A program made the translations under genes and the position numbers. This document shows, piece after piece, positions 6,185-14,283 of a stretch of 64,000 nucleotides of DNA. Numbering within the stretch: position 1 is the stretch's first letter; each line of letters opens with the position of its first letter. The notes beneath the pieces are model-generated. The model was not told the origin of the DNA. It searched no databases and saw only the letters and a program-made list of their open reading frames with translations. The DNA lies in NCBI RefSeq assembly GCF_046845755.1, contig NZ_CP177357.1, forward strand, positions 2,666,001-2,730,000. Direction: 5' to 3'. Source of the DNA: Rubrivirga sp046845755. Lineage in GTDB: Bacteria > Bacteroidota > Rhodothermia > Rhodothermales > Rubricoccaceae.

Positions 6185-8464
6185 ATGGCCGACACGCCCC
6201 CCGACCAGGCCCCCCGCTTTACCGTCACCGCCCGGAAGTACCGGCCGCAGACGTTCGACGACCTCGTCGCCCAGGAGCACGTGGCCGAGACGCTGCGCAA
6301 CGCGATCACGCGGAAGCGGCTGGCGCACGCCTACCTCTTTAGCGGGCCGCGCGGCGTCGGCAAGACGACCGCCGCGCGCATCCTGGCCAAGGCCGTCAAC
6401 TGCCAGACGCCGCTCGCCGAGCGCGAGCGCGCCGAGCCGTGCCGGACGTGCGACTCGTGCGTGGCCTTCGAGGAGCACCGCTCGCTCAACATCATCGAGA
6501 TCGACGCGGCCTCGAACAACAAGGTCGAGGACATCCGCGAGCTCCGCGACACCGTCCGCGTGCCGCCCCAGGGGGCCAACAAGAAGGTCTACATCCTGGA
6601 CGAGGTCCACATGTTGTCGGCCTCAGCGTTCAACGCGCTGCTGAAGACGTTGGAGGAGCCGCCCGAGTACGCCCTCTTCATCTTCGCGACGACCGAGCCC
6701 CACAAGGTGCTCCCGACGATCCTGAGCCGCACCCAGCGGTTCGACTTCCGCCGCATCTCGGTCCCCGAAATCGTCGACCGCCTGCGCGCCATCTCGACCG
6801 CCGAGGGGATCACGGCCGACGAGGAGAGCCTGGTGCTGATCGCCCGCAAGGCGGACGGCGCCTTGCGCGACGCGCTCTCGCTGTTCGACCAGGCCGTCTC
6901 GCTGTGCGGGCAGAACCTCGAGATCGGCCCGCTCCGCACCGCGCTCGGCGTCGTCGACTCGGACGTGTACTTCGAGGCGACGTCGCGCGCCCGGACCGGC
7001 GACCGCGCCGGGCTGCTGTCGCTCGTCGACCACGTCGTCCGGAGCGGCCACGACCTCAACGAGTTCGTGCTCGGGCTGGCCGAGCACTTCCGCAACCTGC
7101 TCGTCGCGCGCGCGACGCAGTCGGGCGACTTGATCGAGGGGACCGAGGCCACGCGCGAGCGCTACCTCGACGCCGCCGCGCCGCTCGCCGAGGCCGACGT
7201 GCTGCACCTGCTGATGCTGGCCGAGGCGGCGGCCCACGACCTGCGCGAGAGCCGCCACCCGCGCCTGACGCTGGAGCTGGCGCTGATCAAGATGGCGAGC
7301 CTGGAGAGCGCGGCCGACCTCCGGCACCTGCTCGGCCGGCTGTCGGCGCTGGAGGGCGCCGCGCGTGCGGGCACGCTGCCGGCGCCGAGCGGCGCCCCGA
7401 GCCCCGCGGCCCCGGCCGCCAGCGCGCCGACCGCCCGCGCTGGCGACACGCCCCCCGCCGGCGGTCCGCCCACGTCTGCGCCGACGCCGAGCCCAGCCCC
7501 GGCGTCCTCGGCCAGCGACCGCTCCACCGCCGCGCCGACGCCGAGTGCGCCTCCGGCCCCGAGCGCGCCCACCCCGCCGCCGCCCGCCGCGGCGCCCCGC
7601 CCCGCGCTCCCGCCGCCAGCCGCGCTGACGCCTGCCGCGCCCGCGATCGCTCCGCGCGCAAGCGCCCCGACACCCGCCGCCAGCGCCCCCGACACACCCG
7701 CGCCGAGCCCGGCGACGGAGCCGCCGGAACTGGCCGTCGCGCCGACGCCAGCGCCCGAGCCGGAGGCCCGCCGCGAGCCGGCCGCCGAGCCCGCCATCCG
7801 GCCGGGGCAGACCTCGGAGACGCCCGCCAGCTACGCGGCCGACGACGACGGCCCGCCGCCGCACACGGACGACGACATGGGCGGGCTGGCCGAGGACTTC
7901 GACCCGGTGCCCCCGCCGCGCCCGGCGCCTGCGCTCCGCACGCCCACCCCCTCGCCCCCACCGCGGCGCGTCTCCCCCACAAATCCGTTCGGCGCCCCCG
8001 CCCTCCAGCGCGCCAGCGGCGACGGCCACGACGCCGAGGCCTCGCTCACCGAGTCGACCGCCGCGTCGATCGCGGCGACCGACGCGCTCGGGCCCGCGCT
8101 CGCGACCGTCACCGACGCGTGGCCCCGGTTCGTGGCCGCCGTCCGCAAGGAGGTCGGCGTCCGCGTGGCGTCGATCGTGCGGACCGGCGCGCCGTTCCGC
8201 GTCCGCCGGGGCGCCGTCGAGGTCGGGATGGAGGACGCCTTCGGCGTGACCGTCGCGACCGAGAACGACGAGGCGCTGTCGGCCGTGCTGGCGACGGTCC
8301 TCGGCGCCCCGGCCCCGCCGCTCCGCTGGGTCGAGTCGCCGCGCGACACGGTCGAAACCGCCCGCCCCGACGACCCGTTCGAGACGCTCAAGCAGATGCG
8401 CAAGGACCATCCGGTCGTGCGAGCGCTCTTCGAGACGTTCGGCGCCGAGATCGTCTGGAACTGA
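6185..8464 (+). CDS. dnaX: DNA polymerase III subunit gamma/tau
   Basis: This is the clamp-loader ATPase of the replisome, 759 residues. The AAA+ domain covers about residues 10-250, with Walker A GPRGVGKTTAARILAKAVNC, a zinc-binding four-cysteine module (C...CRTCDSC) at about 79-100, and Walker B VYILDEVHMLS. Arg in LSRTQRFDF corresponds to the SRC motif, here with Thr instead of Cys. The collar domain runs to about 400. A Pro/Ala/Ser-rich linker of about 230 residues follows, then a folded tau-like C-terminal domain at about 640-759. No A-rich slippery site was found, so separate gamma production by frameshifting is not supported. It heads the conserved dnaX-ybaB-recR cluster. Confidence 0.95.
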   Translation: MADTPPDQAPRFTVTARKYRPQTFDDLVAQEHVAETLRNAITRKRLAHAYLFSGPRGVGKTTAARILAKAVNCQTPLAERERAEPCRTCDSCVAFEEHRSLNIIEIDAASNNKVEDIRELRDTVRVPPQGANKKVYILDEVHMLSASAFNALLKTLEEPPEYALFIFATTEPHKVLPTILSRTQRFDFRRISVPEIVDRLRAISTAEGITADEESLVLIARKADGALRDALSLFDQAVSLCGQNLEIGPLRTALGVVDSDVYFEATSRARTGDRAGLLSLVDHVVRSGHDLNEFVLGLAEHFRNLLVARATQSGDLIEGTEATRERYLDAAAPLAEADVLHLLMLAEAAAHDLRESRHPRLTLELALIKMASLESAADLRHLLGRLSALEGAARAGTLPAPSGAPSPAAPAASAPTARAGDTPPAGGPPTSAPTPSPAPASSASDRSTAAPTPSAPPAPSAPTPPPPAAAPRPALPPPAALTPAAPAIAPRASAPTPAASAPDTPAPSPATEPPELAVAPTPAPEPEARREPAAEPAIRPGQTSETPASYAADDDGPPPHTDDDMGGLAEDFDPVPPPRPAPALRTPTPSPPPRRVSPTNPFGAPALQRASGDGHDAEASLTESTAASIAATDALGPALATVTDAWPRFVAAVRKEVGVRVASIVRTGAPFRVRRGAVEVGMEDAFGVTVATENDEALSAVLATVLGAPAPPLRWVESPRDTVETARPDDPFETLKQMRKDHPVVRALFETFGAEIVWN

Positions 8465-8465
8465 C

Positions 8466-8526
8466 CACGGTACGGGGTACTCGGTACGAGGTACACCCTC
8501 CCGTACCCCACACTGTACCTCGTACC
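8466..8526 (+). promoter_or_regulatory. GTAC-iterated hairpin leader upstream of ybaB
   Basis: GGTACGAGGTACA at 8483-8495 pairs perfectly over 13 bases with TGTACCTCGTACC at 8514-8526. GTACGGG at 8470-8476 can alternatively pair with CCCGTAC at 8500-8506. Alternative pairings of a GTAC-rich repeat suggest a switchable RNA fold or a DNA cruciform. It occupies almost the whole dnaX-ybaB gap. Confidence 0.55.
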
Positions 8527-8536
8527 CCGCAATCCG

Positions 8537-8884
8537 ATGGACGGAACCCCCAACATGGCCGACCTCTTCGGCAAGATGGCCGACATGCAACAGCGCGTGG
8601 CCGACACGCAGGCTAAGCTCGCCGAAGAGCGCGTGACGGCCGAGGCCGGCGGCGGCATGGTCGTCGTCACCGCCGACGGCGCGGGCCGCATCGTCTCCAT
8701 CAAGATCGAGCGCGACGCCGTCGACCCCGACGACATCGAGCTGCTCGAAGACCTGGTCGTGGCCGGCGTCAACAAGGCCATCGAGGAGGCCGAGGCCGTC
8801 AAGAACCGCAAGATGCAGGAGGCCGCCTCGTCGCTGCTCCCGCCCGGCATGGACCTGGGCGGCATGGAGCTGCCGAAGTTTTAG
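8537..8884 (+). CDS. ybaB: YbaB/EbfC family nucleoid-associated protein
   Basis: The 115-residue protein matches the YbaB/EbfC DNA-binding fold in length and layout. A helical N-terminus (MADMQQRVADTQAKLAEERV) is followed by the strand region VTAEAGGGMVVVTADGAGRI, the segment DDIELLEDLVVAGVNKAIEE and a C-terminal helix. These dimers bind DNA broadly and lie between dnaX and recR in most bacteria, as here. A nearby in-frame ATG at 8555 (MADLFGKMADM) is an alternative start. The gene shares the GTAC hairpin leader and is probably cotranscribed with dnaX and recR. Confidence 0.9.
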   Translation: MDGTPNMADLFGKMADMQQRVADTQAKLAEERVTAEAGGGMVVVTADGAGRIVSIKIERDAVDPDDIELLEDLVVAGVNKAIEEAEAVKNRKMQEAASSLLPPGMDLGGMELPKF

Positions 8885-8969
8885 CCCGCCCCTGTCGGCC
8901 CGCTCGCGGTGACGCACCGGTGTCGCCTCCGTGTCGGAGGTTGCCGTGCTCGCCCGCCCCGCCCCCGCC

Positions 8970-9605
8970 ATGCACCTGACCTCCGAAACCGTCGAATCGC
9001 TCGTCGAGCAGCTCTCGAAGCTGCCGACGGTCGGGCGCAAGACGGCGCAGCGGCTGGCGGCGTTCATCCTGAAGATGCCGCGCGAGGAGGTCGTCGAGAT
9101 CGCCCGGGCGATGGTGGCCGCCAAGGACCGCGTCAAGACGTGCTCGGTGTGCTTCAACGTGACCGACAACGACCCGTGCCCCGTCTGCCAGTCGGAGCGG
9201 CGCGACCGGAGCGTGATCTGCGTCGTCGAGGAGCCCTCGGACGTGATCGCGCTGGAGCGGACGGGCGAGTATCGCGGGCTGTACCACGTGCTCGGCGGCG
9301 TGATCTCGCCGCTCGACGGGATCGGCCCGGACGACCTGCACATCTCGGCGCTCGTCGGCCGTGTGGCCGGTTCGACGGCGGCGCCGCCGGACGGCGAGGA
9401 GATGCCGACGCCGGTCGAGGAGGTGATTCTGGCGATGAACCCGAACGTCGAGGGCGACACGACGGCGTACTACGTCGGCCAGATGCTGGCGCCGTTCGGC
9501 GTGACCGTCTCGCGCATCGCGCGCGGCCTGCCCATCGGCGGCGACCTCGAATTCGCCGACGAGGCGACGCTGAGCCGCGCCCTCGAAGGCCGGGCCGGGA
9601 TGTAG
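8970..9605 (+). CDS. recR: Recombination protein RecR
   Basis: RecR works with RecO and RecF to load RecA on gapped DNA. The 211-residue protein carries the helix-hairpin-helix LPTVGRKTAQRLAAFIL at about residues 18-34. The four-cysteine zinc finger CSVCFNVTDNDPCPVC follows at about 57-72, then a Toprim domain beginning ICVVEEPSDVIALERTGEYR, and the C-terminal Walker-like segment. ATG 8970 is chosen because it puts the LPxVG motif at the family position. A GTG at 8931 would add 13 unsupported residues. It is the third gene of the dnaX-ybaB-recR group, 85 bases after ybaB. Confidence 0.92.
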   Translation: MHLTSETVESLVEQLSKLPTVGRKTAQRLAAFILKMPREEVVEIARAMVAAKDRVKTCSVCFNVTDNDPCPVCQSERRDRSVICVVEEPSDVIALERTGEYRGLYHVLGGVISPLDGIGPDDLHISALVGRVAGSTAAPPDGEEMPTPVEEVILAMNPNVEGDTTAYYVGQMLAPFGVTVSRIARGLPIGGDLEFADEATLSRALEGRAGM

Positions 9606-9687
9606 CGTCCGGTCGGCGCGGGCCTCGCCACCGCCGACGGGGGCCGACGAGCCGCACGGGGCGCCGTCGATCCGCCGCGCGCCCGGG

Positions 9688-9695
9688 TAGCTTGG
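9688..9695 (+). promoter_or_regulatory. TAGCTTGG -7-like box abutting the 9700 start codon
   Basis: Only CCCC separates the box from ATG 9700. If it acts as a Bacteroidota-type -7 element, transcription would begin at or next to the A of the start codon, giving a leaderless mRNA. Near-identical arrangements occur at 11977, 34406, 39862 and 59478. Confidence 0.5.
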
Positions 9696-9699
9696 CCCC

Positions 9700-11619
9700 A
9701 TGTCGTTTCGTCGCCCGTTGCTTGCCGCGCTGCTCGCCGCCGCCCTCACCGGAGGCGCTCGTGCGCAAGCGGCCTCGCCCGACACCGTCCGCGCCCTGCA
9801 AGAGGTCGTCGTCGGGGGCGCTGAGCGGGCGACCGGCGTGACCCGGATCCCGGTCGCGAGCGTGCTCGCGCGCGACCCCGAGAGCGTGGCGGACCTGGCG
9901 CGCCTCGTCCCCTCGGCGGCGGCGCCGACCAACTCGCGCGGCCAGACCCTGCTGGCGATCCGCGGCGTCGGCGAGCGCCAGACGGCCGTCTCGTTCGACG
10001 GGGCGCCGCTGACCGACTCGTGGGACCGCCGCGTCGACCTGGGGTTGATTCCTGCGGGCGTCGTGGCGGCCGTCGACGTGGCCTCGCTGGCGCCGCTCGG
10101 GGCGGGCCCGAACGCAGCGGGCGGGACGGTCGACCTGACGCCCCGGACGCTCGACCGCGACGGGGCGCTCACCGAGGCCGAGATCTCCGGTGGACTCCCC
10201 GCGCGCGGTCGGCTGGCGGCCACGTCCGTCGTCCGGCGGGGCGCGTGGCAGGCCACAGTTGCGGGCGACGCGGGCGCGCGATCCGGCAGCGCGCTCGCGA
10301 CGCCGCTCCCCTTTAGCCAGCCCGACGGCGCGCTCCGCACCAACACCGACCGCCGGGCCGCGAGCGGACTGCTCCGGGTCGCCCGCCAGCAGCCCGGGTG
10401 GGGCGTCGCCGCGACCGTGCTGCACGTCGCCGCCGCCCAGGGGGTCGCGCCCGAGGGCCACCTCGACCCGGCCGAGGCGAGCGTCCGCTTCTGGCGCGTT
10501 CCCGACTGGCGGCGCACGCTCGCGGTCGTCCGCGCACGCGACGAGCGGCGCGCCCTACGGTGGGACGCGACAGCGCACGCGGCGCTCGCGACGGAGGCCA
10601 TCCAGCCGTTCACGAGTGCCGACTACGCCGACGCCGAGACGCTCGAGACGCGGCGCGAGCGGTCGGTCGGCGGCCGATTCGCGGTCGAGGCCGGCGATGC
10701 GTGGACGCTGCGGGCGCTCGGGAGCGGGCTGTGGGCGGCGCACCGCCGCGACGAGGGCGACGCGCGCGAGCCGTTCGGCCACGGCGAGGGCCGCGTCGGA
10801 GCCGAGGCGGAGGGGACGATCGGCGGGCTGGCGGTGCTCGCGGGCGTCGCCCTCGACGCGTTCGTGCCGACCGAGACGGCGGGGCGCGAATCGTCGGGCG
10901 CGTTCTGGGCACCGGCGCTGACGGCGCGCGTCGCGGGCGAGCGCGGCGGGCTCGACCTCCACGCAGGACTGGCGCACGCCGCGCGCTTCCCCACCATGCG
11001 CGAGCTGTTTGGCGAGGCGCTCGGCCGGTTCGCCCTCAACCCGGACCTGCGCCCCGAGACCACGTGGCAAGCCGAGGTCGGCGCCGCGCAGCGCTCGCCC
11101 GTCCTCGAAGCGTCTGCGACGGTCTTCGTGCGCCGCACCGCCGACGCCATCGAGCAGGCGCGGCTGGCCGACGGCCGCCGCCAGCGGGTCAACCTCGGGG
11201 GCTCGCGCGCGCTCGGCATCGAGGGGGCGGCGACCGCGCGGCGCGGCGCGCTCCGAATCGACGCCACGGCGACGGCGCTGTACCTGCGCGGCGACACGCC
11301 CGACGGCGCGGTCCGCTTGCCCGAGCGCCCCGCGTTTCTGGCCCGCCTCGGCGCCGTCCGCTTGCCGCCGACCGGCTGGACCGTCGCGGGCGAGGCGATC
11401 GGCACCGGCCCCGCCGTGTCGCTCGGGCCGGACGGCCTTCTCGACCTGCCCGCGTCCCTCGTGCTCGGCGCGCGGCTGGGCCACCGCTGGCGCGTCGGGC
11501 CGGGCGTGCTCGGCGCGTTCGTCCGGGTCGACAACGCGCTCGACGCGGTCGCCCTGCCGCAAGCGGGGCTGCCTGCGCCGGGGCGCGAGTGGCGGGCGGG
11601 GCTGCGCTGGCAGGGGTAG
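9700..11619 (+). CDS. TonB-dependent outer-membrane receptor
   Basis: The 639-residue protein has a signal peptide (RPLLAALLAAALTGGARAQ). A plug domain covers about residues 25-150, with the typical LLAIRGVGERQTAVSFDGAP and later NAAGGTVDLTPRT. About 480 residues of beta-barrel follow, with alternating hydrophobic strands and the RFPTMRELFGEALGRF segment common in siderophore/vitamin-type receptors. It has no carboxypeptidase-like N-terminal extension, unlike the receptors at 16555 and 51664, so it resembles the smaller BtuB/FepA type. The ligand cannot be assigned. An Fbp-type ABC permease is encoded two genes downstream, which would fit metal or cofactor import. The TAGCTTGG box next to the ATG suggests its own promoter. 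Confidence 0.88.
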   Translation: MSFRRPLLAALLAAALTGGARAQAASPDTVRALQEVVVGGAERATGVTRIPVASVLARDPESVADLARLVPSAAAPTNSRGQTLLAIRGVGERQTAVSFDGAPLTDSWDRRVDLGLIPAGVVAAVDVASLAPLGAGPNAAGGTVDLTPRTLDRDGALTEAEISGGLPARGRLAATSVVRRGAWQATVAGDAGARSGSALATPLPFSQPDGALRTNTDRRAASGLLRVARQQPGWGVAATVLHVAAAQGVAPEGHLDPAEASVRFWRVPDWRRTLAVVRARDERRALRWDATAHAALATEAIQPFTSADYADAETLETRRERSVGGRFAVEAGDAWTLRALGSGLWAAHRRDEGDAREPFGHGEGRVGAEAEGTIGGLAVLAGVALDAFVPTETAGRESSGAFWAPALTARVAGERGGLDLHAGLAHAARFPTMRELFGEALGRFALNPDLRPETTWQAEVGAAQRSPVLEASATVFVRRTADAIEQARLADGRRQRVNLGGSRALGIEGAATARRGALRIDATATALYLRGDTPDGAVRLPERPAFLARLGAVRLPPTGWTVAGEAIGTGPAVSLGPDGLLDLPASLVLGARLGHRWRVGPGVLGAFVRVDNALDAVALPQAGLPAPGREWRAGLRWQG

Positions 11620-11640
11620 CGCCGGGTCGGTGCCAACGGA

Positions 11641-11935
11641 AGGGCTAGCGACCGGATGGCACCCTCACCCTGGCTGCGCCGACGCTCCGCGTTGTCCCTC
11701 TCCCGAGGGGAGGGACAACGTTGGGAAGGCTTGCGCCAGCCCCACACCCTGACCTCCCCTCCAGCCTGTCCCCGCGCAGGCGGGGAGGAGGGGCCGGGGG
11801 AGGGCGACGGGCACACCCCTTCACTTGCACGGGCGGCCCTGCTTGCGCGAGCAGCCCCACGCGTGTCAACAAGACCTTCACCCTCACCCTGTCCCTCTCC
11901 CGAGGGGAGAGGGGACGTCGTAGGTCCCTCTCCGG
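11641..11935. repeat. Dispersed GC-rich repeat with three hairpins
   Basis: The 368-base gap between the TonB receptor and the LOG gene holds no gene. It contains a hairpin GTTGTCCCTC (11691-11700) with GAGGGACAAC (11710-11719), a CCCGCGCAGGCGGG palindrome near 11771-11784, and a hairpin GTCCCTCTCCC-GAG-GGGAGAGGGGAC near 11891-11915. The block CCCTCACCCTGTCCCTCTCC (11881-11900) recurs inverted at 54178-54214, and CTTGCGCCA is also shared, so this is a repeat family (REP- or MITE-like). Confidence 0.65.
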
Positions 11936-11976
11936 CAGATCCCCCAATCCCCAACACCCCGTCCCCGACCGCCGGG

Positions 11977-11984
11977 TAGCTTGC
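11977..11984 (+). promoter_or_regulatory. TAGCTTGC -7-like box abutting the 11988 start codon
   Basis: Three bases (GGG) separate the box from ATG 11988. The sequence GGGTAGCTTG is identical to that before the 9700 gene although the surroundings are unrelated, which supports a real promoter element. Confidence 0.5.
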
Positions 11985-11987
11985 GGG

Positions 11988-12536
11988 ATGACCTCCATCC
12001 GCCGCGTCTGCATCTACTGCGGCTCCCGCACGGGAGCGCGCCCCGCCTACGCCCAGGCGGCGGCTCGCGTAGGCACCCGGCTGGCTGAGGCCGGCATCGG
12101 GGTCGTCACCGGCGGCGGGAGCGTCGGGCTCATGGGCGTCGTCGCCGACGCGGCGCTCGCGGCGGGCGGCGAGGTGATGGGCATCATCCCCCAGGCGCTG
12201 CAAGACCGCGAGGTCGGCCACGCCCGCCTCAGCACGATGCACGTCGTGGGCACGATGCACGAGCGCAAGGCCATGATGGCCGAGCACGCCGATGCCTTCG
12301 TGGCGCTGCCCGGCGGGCTCGGCACGCTCGAAGAGATCGCCGAGGCGCTGACGTGGGCCCAACTCGGCATCCACGCCAAGCCCTGCGCCTTCTTAGACGT
12401 CGACGGCTACTACGCGCCGCTCGTCCGCTGGCTCGACCACACCGTCGTCGAGGGGTTCGTCGACGGCGGCCGCCGCGACGCGATCTGGGTGGAGGCCGAG
12501 GCCGACGCGCTCGTGGACCGGCTGCTGGCGTGCTGA
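11988..12536 (+). CDS. LOG family protein (nucleoside 5'-monophosphate phosphoribohydrolase-like)
   Basis: The 182-residue cytosolic protein has the Rossmann-like TIGR00730/LOG layout. It opens with RRVCIYCGSRTGARPAYAQA, then VVTGGGSVGLMGVVADAAL, the arginine motif MHERKAMM and the catalytic signature LPGGLGTLEEIAEALTWAQL. LOG enzymes release the base from nucleoside 5'-monophosphates, in plants and some bacteria making free cytokinins; the bacterial role is mostly nucleotide salvage or unknown. The stop overlaps the GTG start of the downstream permease gene by three bases, indicating translational coupling, although no functional link is known. Confidence 0.88.
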   Translation: MTSIRRVCIYCGSRTGARPAYAQAAARVGTRLAEAGIGVVTGGGSVGLMGVVADAALAAGGEVMGIIPQALQDREVGHARLSTMHVVGTMHERKAMMAEHADAFVALPGGLGTLEEIAEALTWAQLGIHAKPCAFLDVDGYYAPLVRWLDHTVVEGFVDGGRRDAIWVEAEADALVDRLLAC

Positions 12537-14179
12537 GCCGCCGCGCGGGCTATGTGTTGGGCGCCTTCGTCGGCGCGGTGATGCTGGGCTACGTCGTGTG
12601 GCCGAACGTCGAGACGGCGCGGCTGGGGCTCGACGCGGCCGTCCTGGCGGACCTCTTCGGCGCGGGCGGCTCGGCCGGGACGCGGGCGCTCGTCAACTCC
12701 GTGGGCGTGTCGCTGGGGACCGTGCTCGGCGGCGGGATGATCGGGACGGCGCTGGCGTGGGCGCTGTGGCGCTACCAGCTGCCCTTTGGCCGGACGCTCG
12801 GGGCCGTCGCGGCGCTGCCGCTCGCGCTCCCGCCGCTCGTCGGCGTGCTGGCGTTCCTGTTTTTGTACGGCGAGTCCGGGATGCTGCCGCGCGGACTCCA
12901 GGCCGCGTTCGGGCTGGACGACGTGCCGTTCGCGTTCGGCGGGATCGGCGCCGTGCTCGCGGTCCACGTCTACGTGTTCTACGTCTACTTCTACCTGTTC
13001 GTCGGCGCCGCCCTCCGCGGGCTCGACGCGTCCCTGCTCGACGCGAGCGCGGACCTGGGCGCGAGCCCGTGGCGGACGTTCCGCAAGGTGGTCTTCCCCC
13101 TCCTGCGCCCCGCCCTTGTCGGGTCGTCGCTGCTGGTGTTCATGCTGTCGATGGCGTCGTTCACCGCGCCCCTCTTGTTCGCCGAGGGCGAGCCGTTCCT
13201 GACGACCCAGATCTACCAGTTCAAGACGAACGGCGCGCTCGACCGCGCCGCCGCCGTGTCGGTCGTGCTGACCGGCCTGTGCCTGCTCTTTCTGGTCGGC
13301 GCCGAAGCCCGGGCGATCTCGACGGGCGCAGGCGGCGGGAAGGGCGTCGGCCGGGCGCCGGGTCCGCTGACCGGGACGGCCCGCGTCGTGGCCGGCGTGC
13401 TGGTCGGGCTCGCGCTGCTCGTCGTGCTGCTGCCCGTCGGGACGGTCGTGCTGCTGTCGTTCGTCGAGGACGGGTCCTGGACCACGCAGGCCCTGCCGGA
13501 CACGTTCACAGTCGCCAACTACGCCGCGCTCGCGGCCGAGCCCGACGTGCTGGCGCCGATCACGTCGTCGCTGTGGATGGCCGCGCTCGCGACGGCCGCG
13601 AACGTGGTGTTCGGCGTGGCGACGGCGGTCGTGATCGTCAAGGGCAAGGTGCCCGGGCGCGGTCTGCTGCGGGGGCTGGCGCTGTTGCCGTTCGCGATCC
13701 CCGGGACGGTGATGGCGCTCGGCCTCTTGGTCGCCTTCGACGAGCCGTCGATGCTGGCGGGTGGGGCGCTCCTGATCGGGACGGTCTGGCTCCTGCCCCT
13801 CGCCTACTTCGTGCGCCACATCCCGCTCGTGGTCCGCGCCGCGCAGGCCTCGCTGGAGGGGTTCGACGACCGGCTCGGCGAGGCCTCCGCGGATCTCGGC
13901 GCGAGCGGGGCGACGACGTTCCGCCGGGTCGTGCTGCCGGCGATCGCGCCGGGCGTCATCGCCGGCGCCCTGCTGACGTTCGTGACGGCGCTCGGCGAGT
14001 TCGTCGCCTCGATCATGCTCTACGTCTACGCCAACCGCCCGATCGCAGTCGAGGTGTTCGCTCAGCTCCGCATCTTCGAGTTCGGCCAGGCCGCCGCGTA
14101 TAGCGTGCTGCTGATGGGGCTCGTCGCCCTCGCGGTCGGCGCCAGCCGGCTGATGGGCGGGGCGCGCGTGGGCGGGTAG
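12530..14179 (+). CDS. ABC transporter permease, fused two-domain Fbp/SfuB (ferric iron) type
   Basis: The 549-residue inner-membrane protein holds two permease modules in one chain. Each carries an EAA loop for ATPase contact: DASADLGASPWRTFRKVVFP near residue 175 and EASADLGASGATTFRRVVLP near residue 455. About 12 hydrophobic helices are visible. Fused two-module permeases of this sort are typical of iron(III) and thiamine importers. GTG 12530 is taken as the start because it lies at the N-terminal edge of the first helix (MLSRRAGYVLGAF) and overlaps the LOG stop. No solute-binding protein or ATPase gene is in the window, so the partners must lie elsewhere. The TonB receptor upstream is a possible outer-membrane partner. 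Confidence 0.85.
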   Translation: MLSRRAGYVLGAFVGAVMLGYVVWPNVETARLGLDAAVLADLFGAGGSAGTRALVNSVGVSLGTVLGGGMIGTALAWALWRYQLPFGRTLGAVAALPLALPPLVGVLAFLFLYGESGMLPRGLQAAFGLDDVPFAFGGIGAVLAVHVYVFYVYFYLFVGAALRGLDASLLDASADLGASPWRTFRKVVFPLLRPALVGSSLLVFMLSMASFTAPLLFAEGEPFLTTQIYQFKTNGALDRAAAVSVVLTGLCLLFLVGAEARAISTGAGGGKGVGRAPGPLTGTARVVAGVLVGLALLVVLLPVGTVVLLSFVEDGSWTTQALPDTFTVANYAALAAEPDVLAPITSSLWMAALATAANVVFGVATAVVIVKGKVPGRGLLRGLALLPFAIPGTVMALGLLVAFDEPSMLAGGALLIGTVWLLPLAYFVRHIPLVVRAAQASLEGFDDRLGEASADLGASGATTFRRVVLPAIAPGVIAGALLTFVTALGEFVASIMLYVYANRPIAVEVFAQLRIFEFGQAAAYSVLLMGLVALAVGASRLMGGARVGG

Positions 14180-14239
14180 AGCGGAATGCAACGGGCGCTC
14201 AGAGTCGGCGTCAAGCCAACTTCCGAGCGTCCGCTCTAC
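14176..14239. terminator. Inverted repeat between convergent genes
   Basis: GTAGAGCGGA at 14176-14185 overlaps the permease stop codon and is the exact reverse complement of TCCGCTCTAC at 14230-14239. GGGCGCTC and GAGCGTCC inside can extend the stem. It lies between two convergent genes and could terminate or separate both transcripts. No U-run follows. Confidence 0.45.
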
Positions 14240-14283
14240 GTGCTCTCATTCTCTACATGCTCTCGCCGCGCCAGCGGCGGGCT

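Noticed and set aside
6185..8464. Programmed frameshift in dnaX giving a short gamma form
   Set aside because: No A- or G-rich slippery heptamer with a downstream hairpin was found at the domain III boundary.
6623..9460. Long minus-strand frame antisense to dnaX-ybaB-recR
   Set aside because: The same GC-driven artefact. The plus-strand genes have full domain support and conserved order.
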